Below are positions 8,846-17,566 of a stretch of DNA of 64,000 nucleotides, piece by piece (the first letter of the stretch is position 1; every line of letters starts with the position of its first letter). Origin of the DNA: Rhodoferax sp. (GTDB lineage Bacteria; Pseudomonadota; Gammaproteobacteria; Burkholderiales; Burkholderiaceae_C); the NCBI GenBank assembly GCA_024236015.1, contig JACKLK010000011.1:1-64000 (forward strand). The letters run 5' to 3'. Position numbers and translations under genes: made by a program. The notes under the pieces are model-generated. The model had not been told where the DNA came from. It made no database searches and saw only the letters and a list, made by a program, of their open reading frames with translations.

Positions 8846-10629
8846 ACGCGGCCGAGTTGTCCCAGAAGCTGGCGGCCGAGGCGGCGTCGGTGGTGGCCTA
8901 CCTGCTGCCCAACGGCAAGAAGGCGTCGGGCGAATGGAAGGTGGGGAGCCTCGGCGGCGAGGCCGGCAGTTCCTTGTCGGTGCGTATGAGCGGCGCCAAG
9001 GCGGGAGTCTGGTCCGACTTCAGCACCGGCGAGAAGGGCGACCTGCTCGATCTGTGGGCGGCGTGTCGCGGTTTGTCCATCGGCCAGGCCATGGCGGAGG
9101 CCAAACAATATCTCGGCGTCCGTGATGCCATGCCAAGCCGTCCGGAACGGGCCTACAAACGCCCACAGCGCCCGCAATGCCAGTCGCCAAGGGGTAGGGT
9201 ACTGGAGTGGCTCAAAACCCGCCAAATCGCCGATTTCACGATTGAGGCTTTCAAGATCGGCGAGCAGGTCCGGGACGGCAAGACCTATGCGGTGTTTCCG
9301 TACATGCGCGACGGCGAGTTGGTGAACTTCAAGTTGCGCAACTGCGACGAGAAGCGCGACATGCAGCAGGCCGGCGGCGCGGAACCATGCCTGTTCGGTT
9401 GGCACCTGATCGAGCCCAAGGCACGGACTGTCGCCATTGCCGAGGGCGAGATCGACGCGATGACGCTGCATCAATGCGGCATACCGGCGCTGTCGGTCAA
9501 CCAGGGCGCGGGAAATCACCAGTGGATCGAATCGGACTGGCAACGGCTGGAGCGTTTCAGCGAGATCCTGATTGCGTTCGACAACGACGAGGCCGGCAAC
9601 AAGGGCGCGGCCGAGGTGATCCGGCGCCTGGGCGTGGAGCGGTGCAAGCGCGTGGTCTTTCCGGCCAAGGACGCGAATCAATGGCTGATGGACGGCGCGA
9701 CCGGCAAGGACTTCCGGCGGGCGATCGGCGAAGCTAAGCCGCAGGACCCCGAGGAACTACGCCAGGCCAGCGACTTCATCGGGCGCGTGAAGTCCATGTT
9801 CTACCCGCTGCATGATGCGGTGCGCGACCCTTGCCTGCGCCTGGACAAGGACTTGGACTGGTTCGAGTTTCGGCCCGGCGAGTTGACCGTCTGGACAGGC
9901 TACAACGGCCACGGCAAGAGCCTGCTGCTTTCGCAGGTGTTGCTCGGGCTGATGCAGCAGGACCAGCGCGTTGTCGTGTTCTCCGGCGAGATGACGCCAG
10001 AGCGGCAATTGAAACGGATGGTCAAGCAGGCGACTGGCCTTGATCGCCCGACGCCGGCCTACATCGACGCGGTTGGCGCCTGGATCACGGACCGGCTATG
10101 GCTGTTCAACGTCGTCGGCAGTTCCGCCCTGGATCGTCTGCTGCAGGTGTTCGGCTACGCAAACAAGCGATATGGGGCGACCCAGTTCGTAATCGACAGC
10201 CTGATGATGACCGATGTACCGGAAGACGGTCCCGGCTCGATGACGGCGCAGAAGGACGCCATGCGCAAGATGTGCGACTTCGGCAAGCGCAACGGCTGCC
10301 ATGTCCATCTGGTGGCCCATCCCCGCAAGGGTCGAGACGAGAGCGGCGCGCCGGGCAAGCTGGATGTGGCCGGTAGTTCCAAGATCACCGATGGCGCGGA
10401 CAACGTTTTTACCGTCTGGTCCGCCCGACGCGATGAAGCAGAGCCCGCGAGCGGCGACGAACCCGATGCCAGGCTGGAACTGCAGAAGCAGCGCAACGGA
10501 GACATCCAGCACTACAAGACCGCACTGTGGTTCTGTCATGGCGCGCAACAGTTCGCAACCAACAGCCGGCGCCGAGCGGTGCGCTACGTCGAGTTTGACG
10601 GCGCCGCATTTTCCGAGGCGACGCCATGA
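8842..10629 (+). CDS. Primase-helicase (Toprim plus DnaB/RecA-type helicase)
   Basis: A 595-residue replication enzyme that should prime and unwind element DNA. The Toprim domain lies near residues 190-290, with AEGEIDAM and the acidic IAFDNDEAGN motif. The C-terminal half is a RecA-fold helicase with Walker A GYNGHGKS and a Walker B-like QFVIDSLMM, like phage T7 gp4 or Twinkle. No clear zinc-binding primase domain is visible at the N-terminus, so priming activity is uncertain. The ATG overlaps the initiator stop, which supports one replication operon. Confidence 0.88.
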   Translation: MNAAELSQKLAAEAASVVAYLLPNGKKASGEWKVGSLGGEAGSSLSVRMSGAKAGVWSDFSTGEKGDLLDLWAACRGLSIGQAMAEAKQYLGVRDAMPSRPERAYKRPQRPQCQSPRGRVLEWLKTRQIADFTIEAFKIGEQVRDGKTYAVFPYMRDGELVNFKLRNCDEKRDMQQAGGAEPCLFGWHLIEPKARTVAIAEGEIDAMTLHQCGIPALSVNQGAGNHQWIESDWQRLERFSEILIAFDNDEAGNKGAAEVIRRLGVERCKRVVFPAKDANQWLMDGATGKDFRRAIGEAKPQDPEELRQASDFIGRVKSMFYPLHDAVRDPCLRLDKDLDWFEFRPGELTVWTGYNGHGKSLLLSQVLLGLMQQDQRVVVFSGEMTPERQLKRMVKQATGLDRPTPAYIDAVGAWITDRLWLFNVVGSSALDRLLQVFGYANKRYGATQFVIDSLMMTDVPEDGPGSMTAQKDAMRKMCDFGKRNGCHVHLVAHPRKGRDESGAPGKLDVAGSSKITDGADNVFTVWSARRDEAEPASGDEPDARLELQKQRNGDIQHYKTALWFCHGAQQFATNSRRRAVRYVEFDGAAFSEATP

Positions 10630-10910
10630 ACGCGGCCGAAATCGTCGAGAAGTTGCAGCTGGTGCAGAGTCTGTTGCAAGAACTGTTGCCGGCCGCGCAG
10701 GCTTTGCAGGGACGCACCAACGGCGCGGCACAGCTGGAGCGTGCGCTCAATGCCGCGCGCAAGTACAGCGATGCAGACAAGGCCCGGTGGCGCGACCTGG
10801 CGGCGTGCGTCGACCTGCGGATGTACAGCAAGCGGCGCGCGGCACTGTTGATTGCCCGACGTGAGGGCTTGTCCGATGCAGCGGCGGACACGATCCGCCG
10901 GGTGTTGTGA
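10626..10910 (+). CDS. Small hypothetical protein after the helicase
   Basis: A 94-residue helical protein (IVEKLQLVQSLLQELLPAAQ) beginning at an ATGA overlap with the primase-helicase. It is the last gene before a strong hairpin. It may assist replication, by position only. Not recognised. Confidence 0.65.
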   Translation: MNAAEIVEKLQLVQSLLQELLPAAQALQGRTNGAAQLERALNAARKYSDADKARWRDLAACVDLRMYSKRRAALLIARREGLSDAAADTIRRVL

Positions 10911-10918
10911 GAACTTAT

Positions 10919-10940
10919 TGGGGAAACCGTTGTTTCCCCA
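10919..10940 (+). other. Perfect 9-base inverted repeat between modules
   Basis: TGGGGAAAC and GTTTCCCCA flank a CGTT loop between the replication genes and the structural-like genes. There is no T-run, so it could be a Rho-dependent stop, an operator for late genes or a processing site. Confidence 0.55.
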
Positions 10941-10985
10941 GTCTCCCTAGTCCATCATCCATCTATGAATTGCGAAAGGATTCTG

Positions 10986-11192
10986 ATGACCGAAACAACG
11001 CATGAAGTCGACCGCCAGGCGCCGAGCCTGCTGAGCGACGCGCAACTGCAGGGCGTCATTCGACAAGTCGATGCCCTCGTCTCCGATCTGCGCAAGTCGC
11101 TGGGATTGCCGTTGCAGCAAGAGCCACGCGCGCGCAGCCAGCAGCATTTGCGGACCGGCCGTGGTTCGCGCATCACGACAGGGAGCGCTTGA
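10986..11192 (+). CDS. Small hypothetical protein before the virion-like genes
   Basis: A 68-residue protein (MTETTHEVDRQAPSLL) with an AAAGGA site 5 bases before the ATG. An alternative ATG lies 7 codons upstream. Its stop is directly followed by the next ATG. It is polar and helical, with a basic, probably flexible C-terminus. Not recognised. Confidence 0.6.
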   Translation: MTETTHEVDRQAPSLLSDAQLQGVIRQVDALVSDLRKSLGLPLQQEPRARSQQHLRTGRGSRITTGSA

Positions 11193-12539
11193 ATGGGATT
11201 GCTCGACATTGAAATGCCTGGCCTTGACTCGCCGGAAGGTCAGGGGTTGCTGGCGACTGCATTCAACCTGATGAGTGCGCAAAAGCTCCCCGGTCAAAAG
11301 GGCGCACTGGCCGGCGCCTTGGGTGATGCGGGTCGCACCTATTTGCAGACATCGGCGCTGAGCCGTGACCAGTTGCAACGGCGTCAATACCTTGACGCGC
11401 AGATGCAGGCGCAACAATTGCAGCTGGCGGAAGCGGAGCGACGGCGAAAACAGGAACAAATCGACCGTTCGGCTGTCCTCGGTGGATTCCGGCCAAGTAC
11501 CGCTGCGTCTGTTCTTAGCAACGGCCGAGGTCCGACCGTGGCAAATGCGTCCCAAATTGGCCAGCGGCAGCCGTATGACGTGCAGGCGTTCATCGCGGCG
11601 AACCCCAATATCAGCATGGATGGCTTCAAGCAGTACATGGAGCTTGGGAGTGCGCTGAACCCGAAGCCGAAGTTCACGGCATACAAACCGGGTGATGTGG
11701 TGTTCCGTGACGGCGACATGTCAAAGCCGGTGTTCTCGGTGCCTGACAAGCCGGACACGCTGCCAGCTGCTGTGCGTGAGTTTCAGTATGGGCAGAGCAA
11801 CCCGGCTTTCAACAAGTGGCTGTTGGACCAGAACGCGGCCAAGGGAACACGGGTCAATGTATCCAACATCACGAAGCAAGAGGGCGAGGAAGCCAAGGCT
11901 GTCGGCAAGTTCTACGGCGACGCATTCGCCGACATCCAGAAAGCAGGATTCAGCGCGCAAAGCAAGATCAATCGATACGCGAGGCTCGGGCAGCTGCTGG
12001 AAGGAGTCAGCACTGGCAAGTTCACTGCGACCGGGCTGGAAGTTGCCAAGGCGGCGGCGTCACTCGGCCTGAACGTCGACCCCAACATGGCAAACAAAGA
12101 GGCGGCGCAAGCCCTGTCCAGCGAAATCGCGTTGGAGTTGCGCAATCCCTCTGGTGGCGCTGGAATGCCGGGCGCAATGTCTGATGCAGACCGCCAGTTC
12201 CTGGCCAACATGGTGCCGGGATTAGCCACCACGCCGGAGGGTCGACAACTGATGCTGGAGACCGCGACCAAACTGGCCGAGCGCGACAAGAAAGTCGCCG
12301 CAATGGCACGCGACTACCGCAAGAAGCGCGGTTCGATTGACGAGGGCTTTTACAACGAACTCGCGCAGCACGCCGAAGCGAATCCATTGTTCGCAAGGTC
12401 CGCAGACCAGCAACCCGCAGGTCAGGCGTTCTCGGAAAAGCCGAAGGCCAACGCCTCGAATAAAGGTAAGTTTCTGACCGACACGGCCACGGGCAAGCGG
12501 TATCGGTCCAACGGCATGTCGTGGGTGGAAGTGCAATGA
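11193..12539 (+). CDS. Putative virion-interior (ejection-type) protein
   Basis: A 448-residue protein with a Gln-rich coiled-coil stretch near residues 55-90 (MQAQQLQLAEAERRRKQEQ), a long soluble middle and a C-terminal repeat-like end (GKFLTDTATGKRYRSNGMSW). Large Ala/Gln-rich proteins of this type usually lie near the end of podophage structural operons and travel inside the capsid. The next gene overlaps by ATGA and has the same character. I cannot name a family, so the structural role is inferred from composition, length and pairing. Confidence 0.55.
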   Translation: MGLLDIEMPGLDSPEGQGLLATAFNLMSAQKLPGQKGALAGALGDAGRTYLQTSALSRDQLQRRQYLDAQMQAQQLQLAEAERRRKQEQIDRSAVLGGFRPSTAASVLSNGRGPTVANASQIGQRQPYDVQAFIAANPNISMDGFKQYMELGSALNPKPKFTAYKPGDVVFRDGDMSKPVFSVPDKPDTLPAAVREFQYGQSNPAFNKWLLDQNAAKGTRVNVSNITKQEGEEAKAVGKFYGDAFADIQKAGFSAQSKINRYARLGQLLEGVSTGKFTATGLEVAKAAASLGLNVDPNMANKEAAQALSSEIALELRNPSGGAGMPGAMSDADRQFLANMVPGLATTPEGRQLMLETATKLAERDKKVAAMARDYRKKRGSIDEGFYNELAQHAEANPLFARSADQQPAGQAFSEKPKANASNKGKFLTDTATGKRYRSNGMSWVEVQ

Positions 12540-14677
12540 GTCGCTACATCCTCGAAGACGCGAATCAAGGACGTTTCGTCCTGGAGGACGCGCCAGCTGC
12601 AGTCAAGGCCGGCCAGGCGATCAACTCCATTCCGCACCAGCTGGGCCTTACAGCGCGATATGGCCTGGAGGGAGTGGCCAACGCTGCGCAGATCGTCACG
12701 GAGCCGATACGCTACCTGCAAGACAAGCTGACGCCCGAGCGTGCGCCGTCCATGTCGCAACTTGTGACCGGAGAGCGCCCGCCGAAGTCCATGCCGCTCG
12801 GCGTGCTTGCATCGCAGTTTGCCGACAAGATAGGGCTGCCAAGCCCACAAGGCGCGAACGAGCGAGTCATCGGCGATGCGACTCGCCTGGTCGCTGGCGC
12901 CGGCGGGCTGGGCGCTGTTGCGAGGACCGCAACCTCGGCGCCGGGCCTGGCAGGAAAGACCGCAGAGTACCTGTCATCGAGCATGGGACAGCAACTCGGG
13001 GCCGCTGCCGGTGCTGGCCTGGCCGGTGGCGCATCTCGGGAAGCAGACGGCAGCGCATTGACCCAGGCTGCACTTTCGCTCGCCGGGGGCGTCGCCGGAG
13101 GCTTGGGTGTAAGGGCTGCGAATGTTGTCGGCCAACGCGGCGGCGCTGTTGTGCGTAGTTTGCAGCCGGCCAAGCAACTGGCATTTCAGCAACGTATTGA
13201 CCAAACTATCAACGTCACGTTGCAGAACAGCGGCATCGACCCAGCTACTGTGACACCTGCAATGCGCGCTGCGTTGCGTGAACAGGTGGGGCAAGCCTTG
13301 GAAACAGGTGGCAAGCTGAACCCCGCTGCTGTCGCACGACTGGCGGATTACACCCGGCTGAACATGACGCCCACTCGTGCACGCCTTACGCTCGATCCAT
13401 TCGACGTGACGCAAGAGCAGAACGCCGCCAAGCTGGCAGCGGCAACGGGCAGCAGGGACGCAAGGCTGCCGCAGATCGCACAGGAGAACAACGCTCGACT
13501 TGTTGGGGTTCTCGATGACATGGGCGGTGCTCGGCCAGCGGACGGCTATGGTTATGGCAGCACCGTCGCCGGCACGATTCGATCCCAGGACGAGGCGATG
13601 CAACGCAACGTCAGCGCGCTATATCGGCAAGCCAGAGATACCCATGGCCGAAGCGCGGCCCTGGACGGTCATGCATTCACTACGCGTGCAAATCAAGCCT
13701 TGGATGAGGCGCTGCTGGGTGGCGCACTGCCGCCTTCGGTAGCGCAGCATATGAACCGAATTGCTTTGGGGGAAGTGCCGTTTACGGTGGACTACGCGGA
13801 GCAACTCAAGACAGCGATCGGCAATCTGCAGCGCGCCGCAAGCGATGGTCAGACCAGGATGGCCCTCAGTGTTGTCCGCAGGGCCTTGGACGACACGCCG
13901 CTGCAGGCCGCGCCGCGAGTGAACGCTGGAAACCTTCCCGCCGTCGCCGGAACTGTTCCGCCTTCACCCGCTGCCCTCGGCCGGCAGTCCATCGACGCAT
14001 TCACGCAGGCCCGACAAGCTGCCAGGGATCGTTTCGCTTGGCAGGAGAGTTCTCCCGCAATCGGTAGGGCGCTGGACGGGGCAAATGCAGACACCTTTAT
14101 TCAGCAAAACATCCTGAGCAAGGCTGCAGGTTTTGAGGGTGTCGCCCGCGTAGCCGAGGCGATCAACCAGAATCCTGCCGCCCGGGATGCCGTGCGGGTC
14201 TCCATCGTTCAGCATCTGAAGGACGCGGCCATCGGCAAGGGTGGTACTTCGCAGACCGGCAACTTTTCGGGCAAAGGCATGCAGGCGGCTCTGAAGGACA
14301 TCGGAGACCGAAAGCTCGGACTGTTCTTCGAACCCGCCGAAATCGAGACCCTCAAGGCGATGGCGCGGGCTGGTAGTTTCGAGATGTTCCAGCCGCGGGG
14401 CTCTGCGGTAAACAACAGCAATTCGGCTGCCGGTATAGCCGCGATCGTGGCTGGTGTGGCTGACCGAGTGCGCCCCATCGCAACGAAACTGCCGTTTGGC
14501 GATGTGGCCATGTCCCGGCCACTGGACGCCACGTCAGTGTGGCTGGCGCAGCGACCAGCGCAGAACATTGCGGGCGGGCTATTGGCGCCGAGTGCTCAAC
14601 CTCCAATCGGGACAGGCCTGCTTCTGCCGGGCATGGCAATCGGCGGGCACACGGCTGGACTACTTGCGGGACCGTAG
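12536..14677 (+). CDS. Putative large virion or ejection protein
   Basis: A 713-residue protein starting MSRYILEDANQGRFVLEDA. Residues about 120-210 are Gly/Ala-rich and hydrophobic (AAAGAGLAGGASREADG and LAGGVAGGLGVRAANVVG), like the membrane-active segments of phage ejection proteins. The rest is long, helical and polar. The C-terminus is again Gly- and Pro-rich and hydrophobic. It is coupled to the preceding gene by ATGA. Podophages of the P22 type eject such proteins into the cell envelope with the DNA. The assignment is an inference from composition and context. Confidence 0.55.
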   Translation: MSRYILEDANQGRFVLEDAPAAVKAGQAINSIPHQLGLTARYGLEGVANAAQIVTEPIRYLQDKLTPERAPSMSQLVTGERPPKSMPLGVLASQFADKIGLPSPQGANERVIGDATRLVAGAGGLGAVARTATSAPGLAGKTAEYLSSSMGQQLGAAAGAGLAGGASREADGSALTQAALSLAGGVAGGLGVRAANVVGQRGGAVVRSLQPAKQLAFQQRIDQTINVTLQNSGIDPATVTPAMRAALREQVGQALETGGKLNPAAVARLADYTRLNMTPTRARLTLDPFDVTQEQNAAKLAAATGSRDARLPQIAQENNARLVGVLDDMGGARPADGYGYGSTVAGTIRSQDEAMQRNVSALYRQARDTHGRSAALDGHAFTTRANQALDEALLGGALPPSVAQHMNRIALGEVPFTVDYAEQLKTAIGNLQRAASDGQTRMALSVVRRALDDTPLQAAPRVNAGNLPAVAGTVPPSPAALGRQSIDAFTQARQAARDRFAWQESSPAIGRALDGANADTFIQQNILSKAAGFEGVARVAEAINQNPAARDAVRVSIVQHLKDAAIGKGGTSQTGNFSGKGMQAALKDIGDRKLGLFFEPAEIETLKAMARAGSFEMFQPRGSAVNNSNSAAGIAAIVAGVADRVRPIATKLPFGDVAMSRPLDATSVWLAQRPAQNIAGGLLAPSAQPPIGTGLLLPGMAIGGHTAGLLAGP

Positions 14678-14829
14678 CCAATCAATGATCCAGAGGACAC
14701 ATACGGCGCCCACCCAACCCAGAAAGATAGGGTCTTTCATGGGCCAACTATACGACCGCTGGTCACCAGGCATCGATCGAGAAGCCGGCAAGTAGGCAAG
14801 TTCGCCTGCAATAGCACAGAGGAAACACA

Positions 14830-15267
14830 TTGACGACTAAGAAACCACCCCCGACCGCATGGAAACCGGGCCAGTCCGGCAACCCTGCTGGCAGGCAGCC
14901 TGGAAGTGGTGAACTGCAGAAGCTGCGCGCCGCCATCCGTGAGCATGTGCCCGCGATCATCGATCAGTTGGTTGCAGCGGCACGTGGTGGCGATGTTCAG
15001 GCATCCCGGCTGCTACTGGAGCGCGTATTGCCGCCAGTGAAGCCGACAGAACAGGCCATCGAGCTTGAACTGCCCGAAGGTGGCACCTTGACCGCCAAGG
15101 CGTCTGCGGTGCTCCATGCGGCGGCGTCTGGTGAACTCGCGCCAGGTCAGGCCGCGCAGATGATTGCCGCGCTGGGTACGGTCGCCAAGATCATCGAGAC
15201 CGACGACCTGGCCCAGCGTATCAAGGCGCTGGAGGACCGCAGCGCATCGAAGGGGGCGACAGCATGA
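14830..15267 (+). CDS. DUF5681 protein, small-terminase-like
   Basis: A 145-residue protein with the N-terminal signature WKPGQSGNPAGRQPGSGELQ that defines DUF5681, a family found in phages and islands next to packaging genes. The middle is helical (IREHVPAIIDQLVAAARGGD), as in small-terminase DNA-recognition domains, and the C-terminus is a predicted coiled coil. No large terminase follows, so if it is a packaging subunit it would have to redirect a helper phage's enzyme. The family signature is seen; the packaging role is inferred. Confidence 0.7.
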   Translation: MTTKKPPPTAWKPGQSGNPAGRQPGSGELQKLRAAIREHVPAIIDQLVAAARGGDVQASRLLLERVLPPVKPTEQAIELELPEGGTLTAKASAVLHAAASGELAPGQAAQMIAALGTVAKIIETDDLAQRIKALEDRSASKGATA

Positions 15268-15473
15268 ACAAGTCGATTCAAGGGCGCCTAGAGGCCTTGG
15301 AGCAGTCCATGGGCGGTTCAGAACCATGCGGCCCCGTGATCCTGTTGAGCACGCACGAGACCGAGTCGCAGGCGCTGGCACGCTGCGGACATGCGCCCGA
15401 CACTGAGGCATTCTTTATCAAACTGGTCCCGCTGCAGCCGAGGCCGATTGGAGGACAACATGCAAAAGCTTGA
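15264..15473 (+). CDS. Short RLxALEQ paralogue 1
   Basis: A 69-residue protein beginning with a coiled-coil start, MNKSIQGRLEALEQSMGG, followed by a short strand-rich part. It overlaps the DUF5681 stop by ATGA. It is the first of three tandem small genes that share this RLxALE start. Function unknown. Confidence 0.65.
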   Translation: MNKSIQGRLEALEQSMGGSEPCGPVILLSTHETESQALARCGHAPDTEAFFIKLVPLQPRPIGGQHAKA

Positions 15474-15717
15474 AAGCCGGATTGATGCGCTGGAGCGCCA
15501 GGCCATGCCAAAAGATCACCTGACGGTGTGGATCAAGTCATTCGTGCGCCCAGCCGGGGCGGTTGAACCACTCGCCTATGCCGGCATTGCCGGCGAGCGC
15601 TGGGACCGGTTTGTCGGGGAGACGGCCGAGGAACACAGACGCAGGGCCAGCACAGAAATCAGGCGAATGCCAAACGGCATGGCCGTGCTGCGTGAACGGT
15701 ACTCCGACAACCATTGA
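15460..15717 (+). CDS. Short RLxALEQ paralogue 2
   Basis: An 85-residue protein beginning MQKLESRIDALERQAM, related to its two neighbours. It overlaps paralogue 1 by 14 bases and has a GGAGG site. Its C-terminal part (RRASTEIRRMPNGMAVLRE) resembles the RALREIPRRPGGVARL end of paralogue 3. Confidence 0.65.
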   Translation: MQKLESRIDALERQAMPKDHLTVWIKSFVRPAGAVEPLAYAGIAGERWDRFVGETAEEHRRRASTEIRRMPNGMAVLRERYSDNH

Positions 15718-15726
15718 GGGAACACC

Positions 15727-15975
15727 ATGAACATTCTTGAACGCCGCCTATTCGCACTGGAGCAGGCAAACCCTGTCGACAGGATCGATGCCATCATTCA
15801 CCGGATCGTGACGCCTGGAGAGCTTGACGCCGAGGCCACTATGGCGCGCGAGATCGACGGCGCAGGCGAGTGGCGTCGATTGGCAGACGAATCAGAGGAT
15901 GATCTGATTGACAGGGCGTTGCGGGAGATACCGCGCAGGCCGGGCGGGGTGGCAAGGTTGATTGTCAGTCCCTAG
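15727..15975 (+). CDS. Short RLxALEQ paralogue 3
   Basis: An 82-residue protein beginning MNILERRLFALEQANP, ending in a basic REIPRRPGG segment like paralogue 2. A GAGGGAACACC sequence precedes the ATG. It closes the + strand operon; the next genes are on the other strand with lower GC. Confidence 0.65.
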   Translation: MNILERRLFALEQANPVDRIDAIIHRIVTPGELDAEATMAREIDGAGEWRRLADESEDDLIDRALREIPRRPGGVARLIVSP

Positions 15976-16034
15976 TATCCGGTGGCAATTCTTGCGGCGG
16001 GCAGGCCACTGGCACCACAGCGTGTGAGTCCGCA

Positions 16035-16646
16035 CTATTCTGAGTTCACCAAATTGAAGTCCTTTGCTTCAGCGAATGTGAGCCAGCGTATGTCTAAATG
16101 GTCTACTGACGCGGCTAACTGCAACAGGCGCAGTGAAACACCGGCTGATAGGAAAAAGTTCACTTGCTTCAGCGTTGAAATCGCAGCAGTTTGCTCATAC
16201 ACAGATCCAATGACCGCTGCTCCCGCAGGTCCATGCTTTGCGTAGACATCGCGAATTCGTTGAATGGCACCGTCGTTAAGTAGTCCGGAACCCATGTGCA
16301 CCCCGAGCCGAGCGGTCTGATGCGATGTCCTAACTGCGCCGCCTGCAAAAATTAGGACGCATGCAGACGCGCAAGTGGCATTTGCACGAAGATTGGTGTT
16401 CGCCTGCCTTTTTTTCAGAAATTCCGCAATTGCAAGTGCTTCGCTTACTCTTCCTCCTGGGCTTTCCAAATGCAAGGTCTGGTTTCCGTAAGCAAAGAAT
16501 GCTTCTCGCACTCGATTGGCGTCGCCGCGCTCGATGTCTCCGCGAAACTGAAGTCCATCGCTAACTTTGACGATGACACCGCATTGCGCGAAGGTGTAGG
16601 AGAAAAAGCCTAGACCAATTGCCAAGAGCCATCGGGTTGCCGACAC
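16035..16646 (-). CDS. Periplasmic ClpP/crotonase-fold protease-like protein (COG3904 type)
   Basis: A 203-residue protein with an N-terminal hydrophobic signal segment (WLLAIGLGFFSYTFA). It has the ClpP-fold landmarks LESPGGRVSEALAIAEFL, CASACVLIFAGG and GVHMGSG. In related proteins the Ser in the CxSAC segment is the likely nucleophile. It should act in the periplasm, possibly as a peptidase; substrates are unknown. The start is GTG and lies inside the 3' end of the lipoprotein gene (37-base overlap), so the two are probably one operon. It belongs to the cargo end of element A. Confidence 0.7.
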   Translation of the reverse strand: MSATRWLLAIGLGFFSYTFAQCGVIVKVSDGLQFRGDIERGDANRVREAFFAYGNQTLHLESPGGRVSEALAIAEFLKKRQANTNLRANATCASACVLIFAGGAVRTSHQTARLGVHMGSGLLNDGAIQRIRDVYAKHGPAGAAVIGSVYEQTAAISTLKQVNFFLSAGVSLRLLQLAASVDHLDIRWLTFAEAKDFNLVNSE

Positions 16647-17224
16647 ATCCGGTTCTCCTCTTTTTGCTCGCGGCCGTTGATACTGATCAAGTGAGTCACT
16701 AACTTGCAGTTACCAGCAGCACTTTGCGGCACCGCTGAAGGCGACGACGAAGAGCTTTGGGCTCCAGACGTGAGGCCTGATCCGTTTTGTGATGGAGCCG
16801 CAGCCGTTGCGACCGCCGGCAACGGGGCACGGGCTGGCAACGGTACAGTCGTTACAACACCACTGACCCCAGGATTGTTGTCACTTTTCCACGTAACCGT
16901 TGACGGTTCTGGCTGTCGAACTGCTGCCAAGGCTGCGCTTTGCGCCTTGAGGCGGTCGCGCTCATCTAGCCCCTTGCCGATATTTGAACCGATTGCTCCA
17001 CCGATAGCGCCACCGATGACTGCCCCAGCAAAATCTGCGCTATTGTTGTTGCCAATCGCAGCGCCGATGATCGCTCCAAGCAGGATGCCAATTTGCTGTC
17101 CAGTCATTTCATTGGACTGAGTCGCACATCCACTGAACAATAAGGCGGTGGCCGCTACAACTCCAACACGACATTGAGAAGCGACCGATCTCCGGAACGA
17201 GAGTCGAGTGTTCGATGCAGCCAT
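16610..17224 (-). CDS. Glycine-zipper lipoprotein
   Basis: A 204-residue outer-membrane-type lipoprotein. It has a signal peptide with lipobox LFSGC near residue 32, then a glycine zipper (GILLGAIIGAAIGNN and GAVIGGAIGGAIGSNIG), a Pro/Ala/Ser-rich linker and a C-terminal domain with two Cys (NCKLVTHLI and MCRQPDGSWQ). Glycine-zipper regions can insert into or oligomerise in membranes. A GGGAGGG site fits the chosen ATG. It is paired with the ClpP-like secreted protein, suggesting an envelope function such as superinfection exclusion, which is only an inference. Confidence 0.75.
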   Translation of the reverse strand: MAASNTRLSFRRSVASQCRVGVVAATALLFSGCATQSNEMTGQQIGILLGAIIGAAIGNNNSADFAGAVIGGAIGGAIGSNIGKGLDERDRLKAQSAALAAVRQPEPSTVTWKSDNNPGVSGVVTTVPLPARAPLPAVATAAAPSQNGSGLTSGAQSSSSSPSAVPQSAAGNCKLVTHLISINGREQKEENRMCRQPDGSWQLV

Positions 17225-17566
17225 TTGATACCCTCCCTGGGCAAGTTGTGAGCGATGACCTTGGTTGGCCTTTGGATCGTGACTCACATCTGGAAACAGT
17301 CTATTTGATTTGCAATGTACTTCGAATGAGCGCGTAGTTCAACGACTCTGGGCTACTGCATTAGGATCGGACGGAGCATTGCTCCGCCGTTCTCAAAGTG
17401 AAAAGTATGCGGTCAGATGCTATTACCCTCCAATAGACCCGCCTAAGAGTTATGCTGAAGCGACAGTGGCTTGGCAAATAGAATCGCCGCCATGTTGAGT
17501 CGCGTGCCAAAGGCGTAGAACGAGATTTGCCTTAGATGTCGCGTTAGAAGCTCTACCAGACAGATC

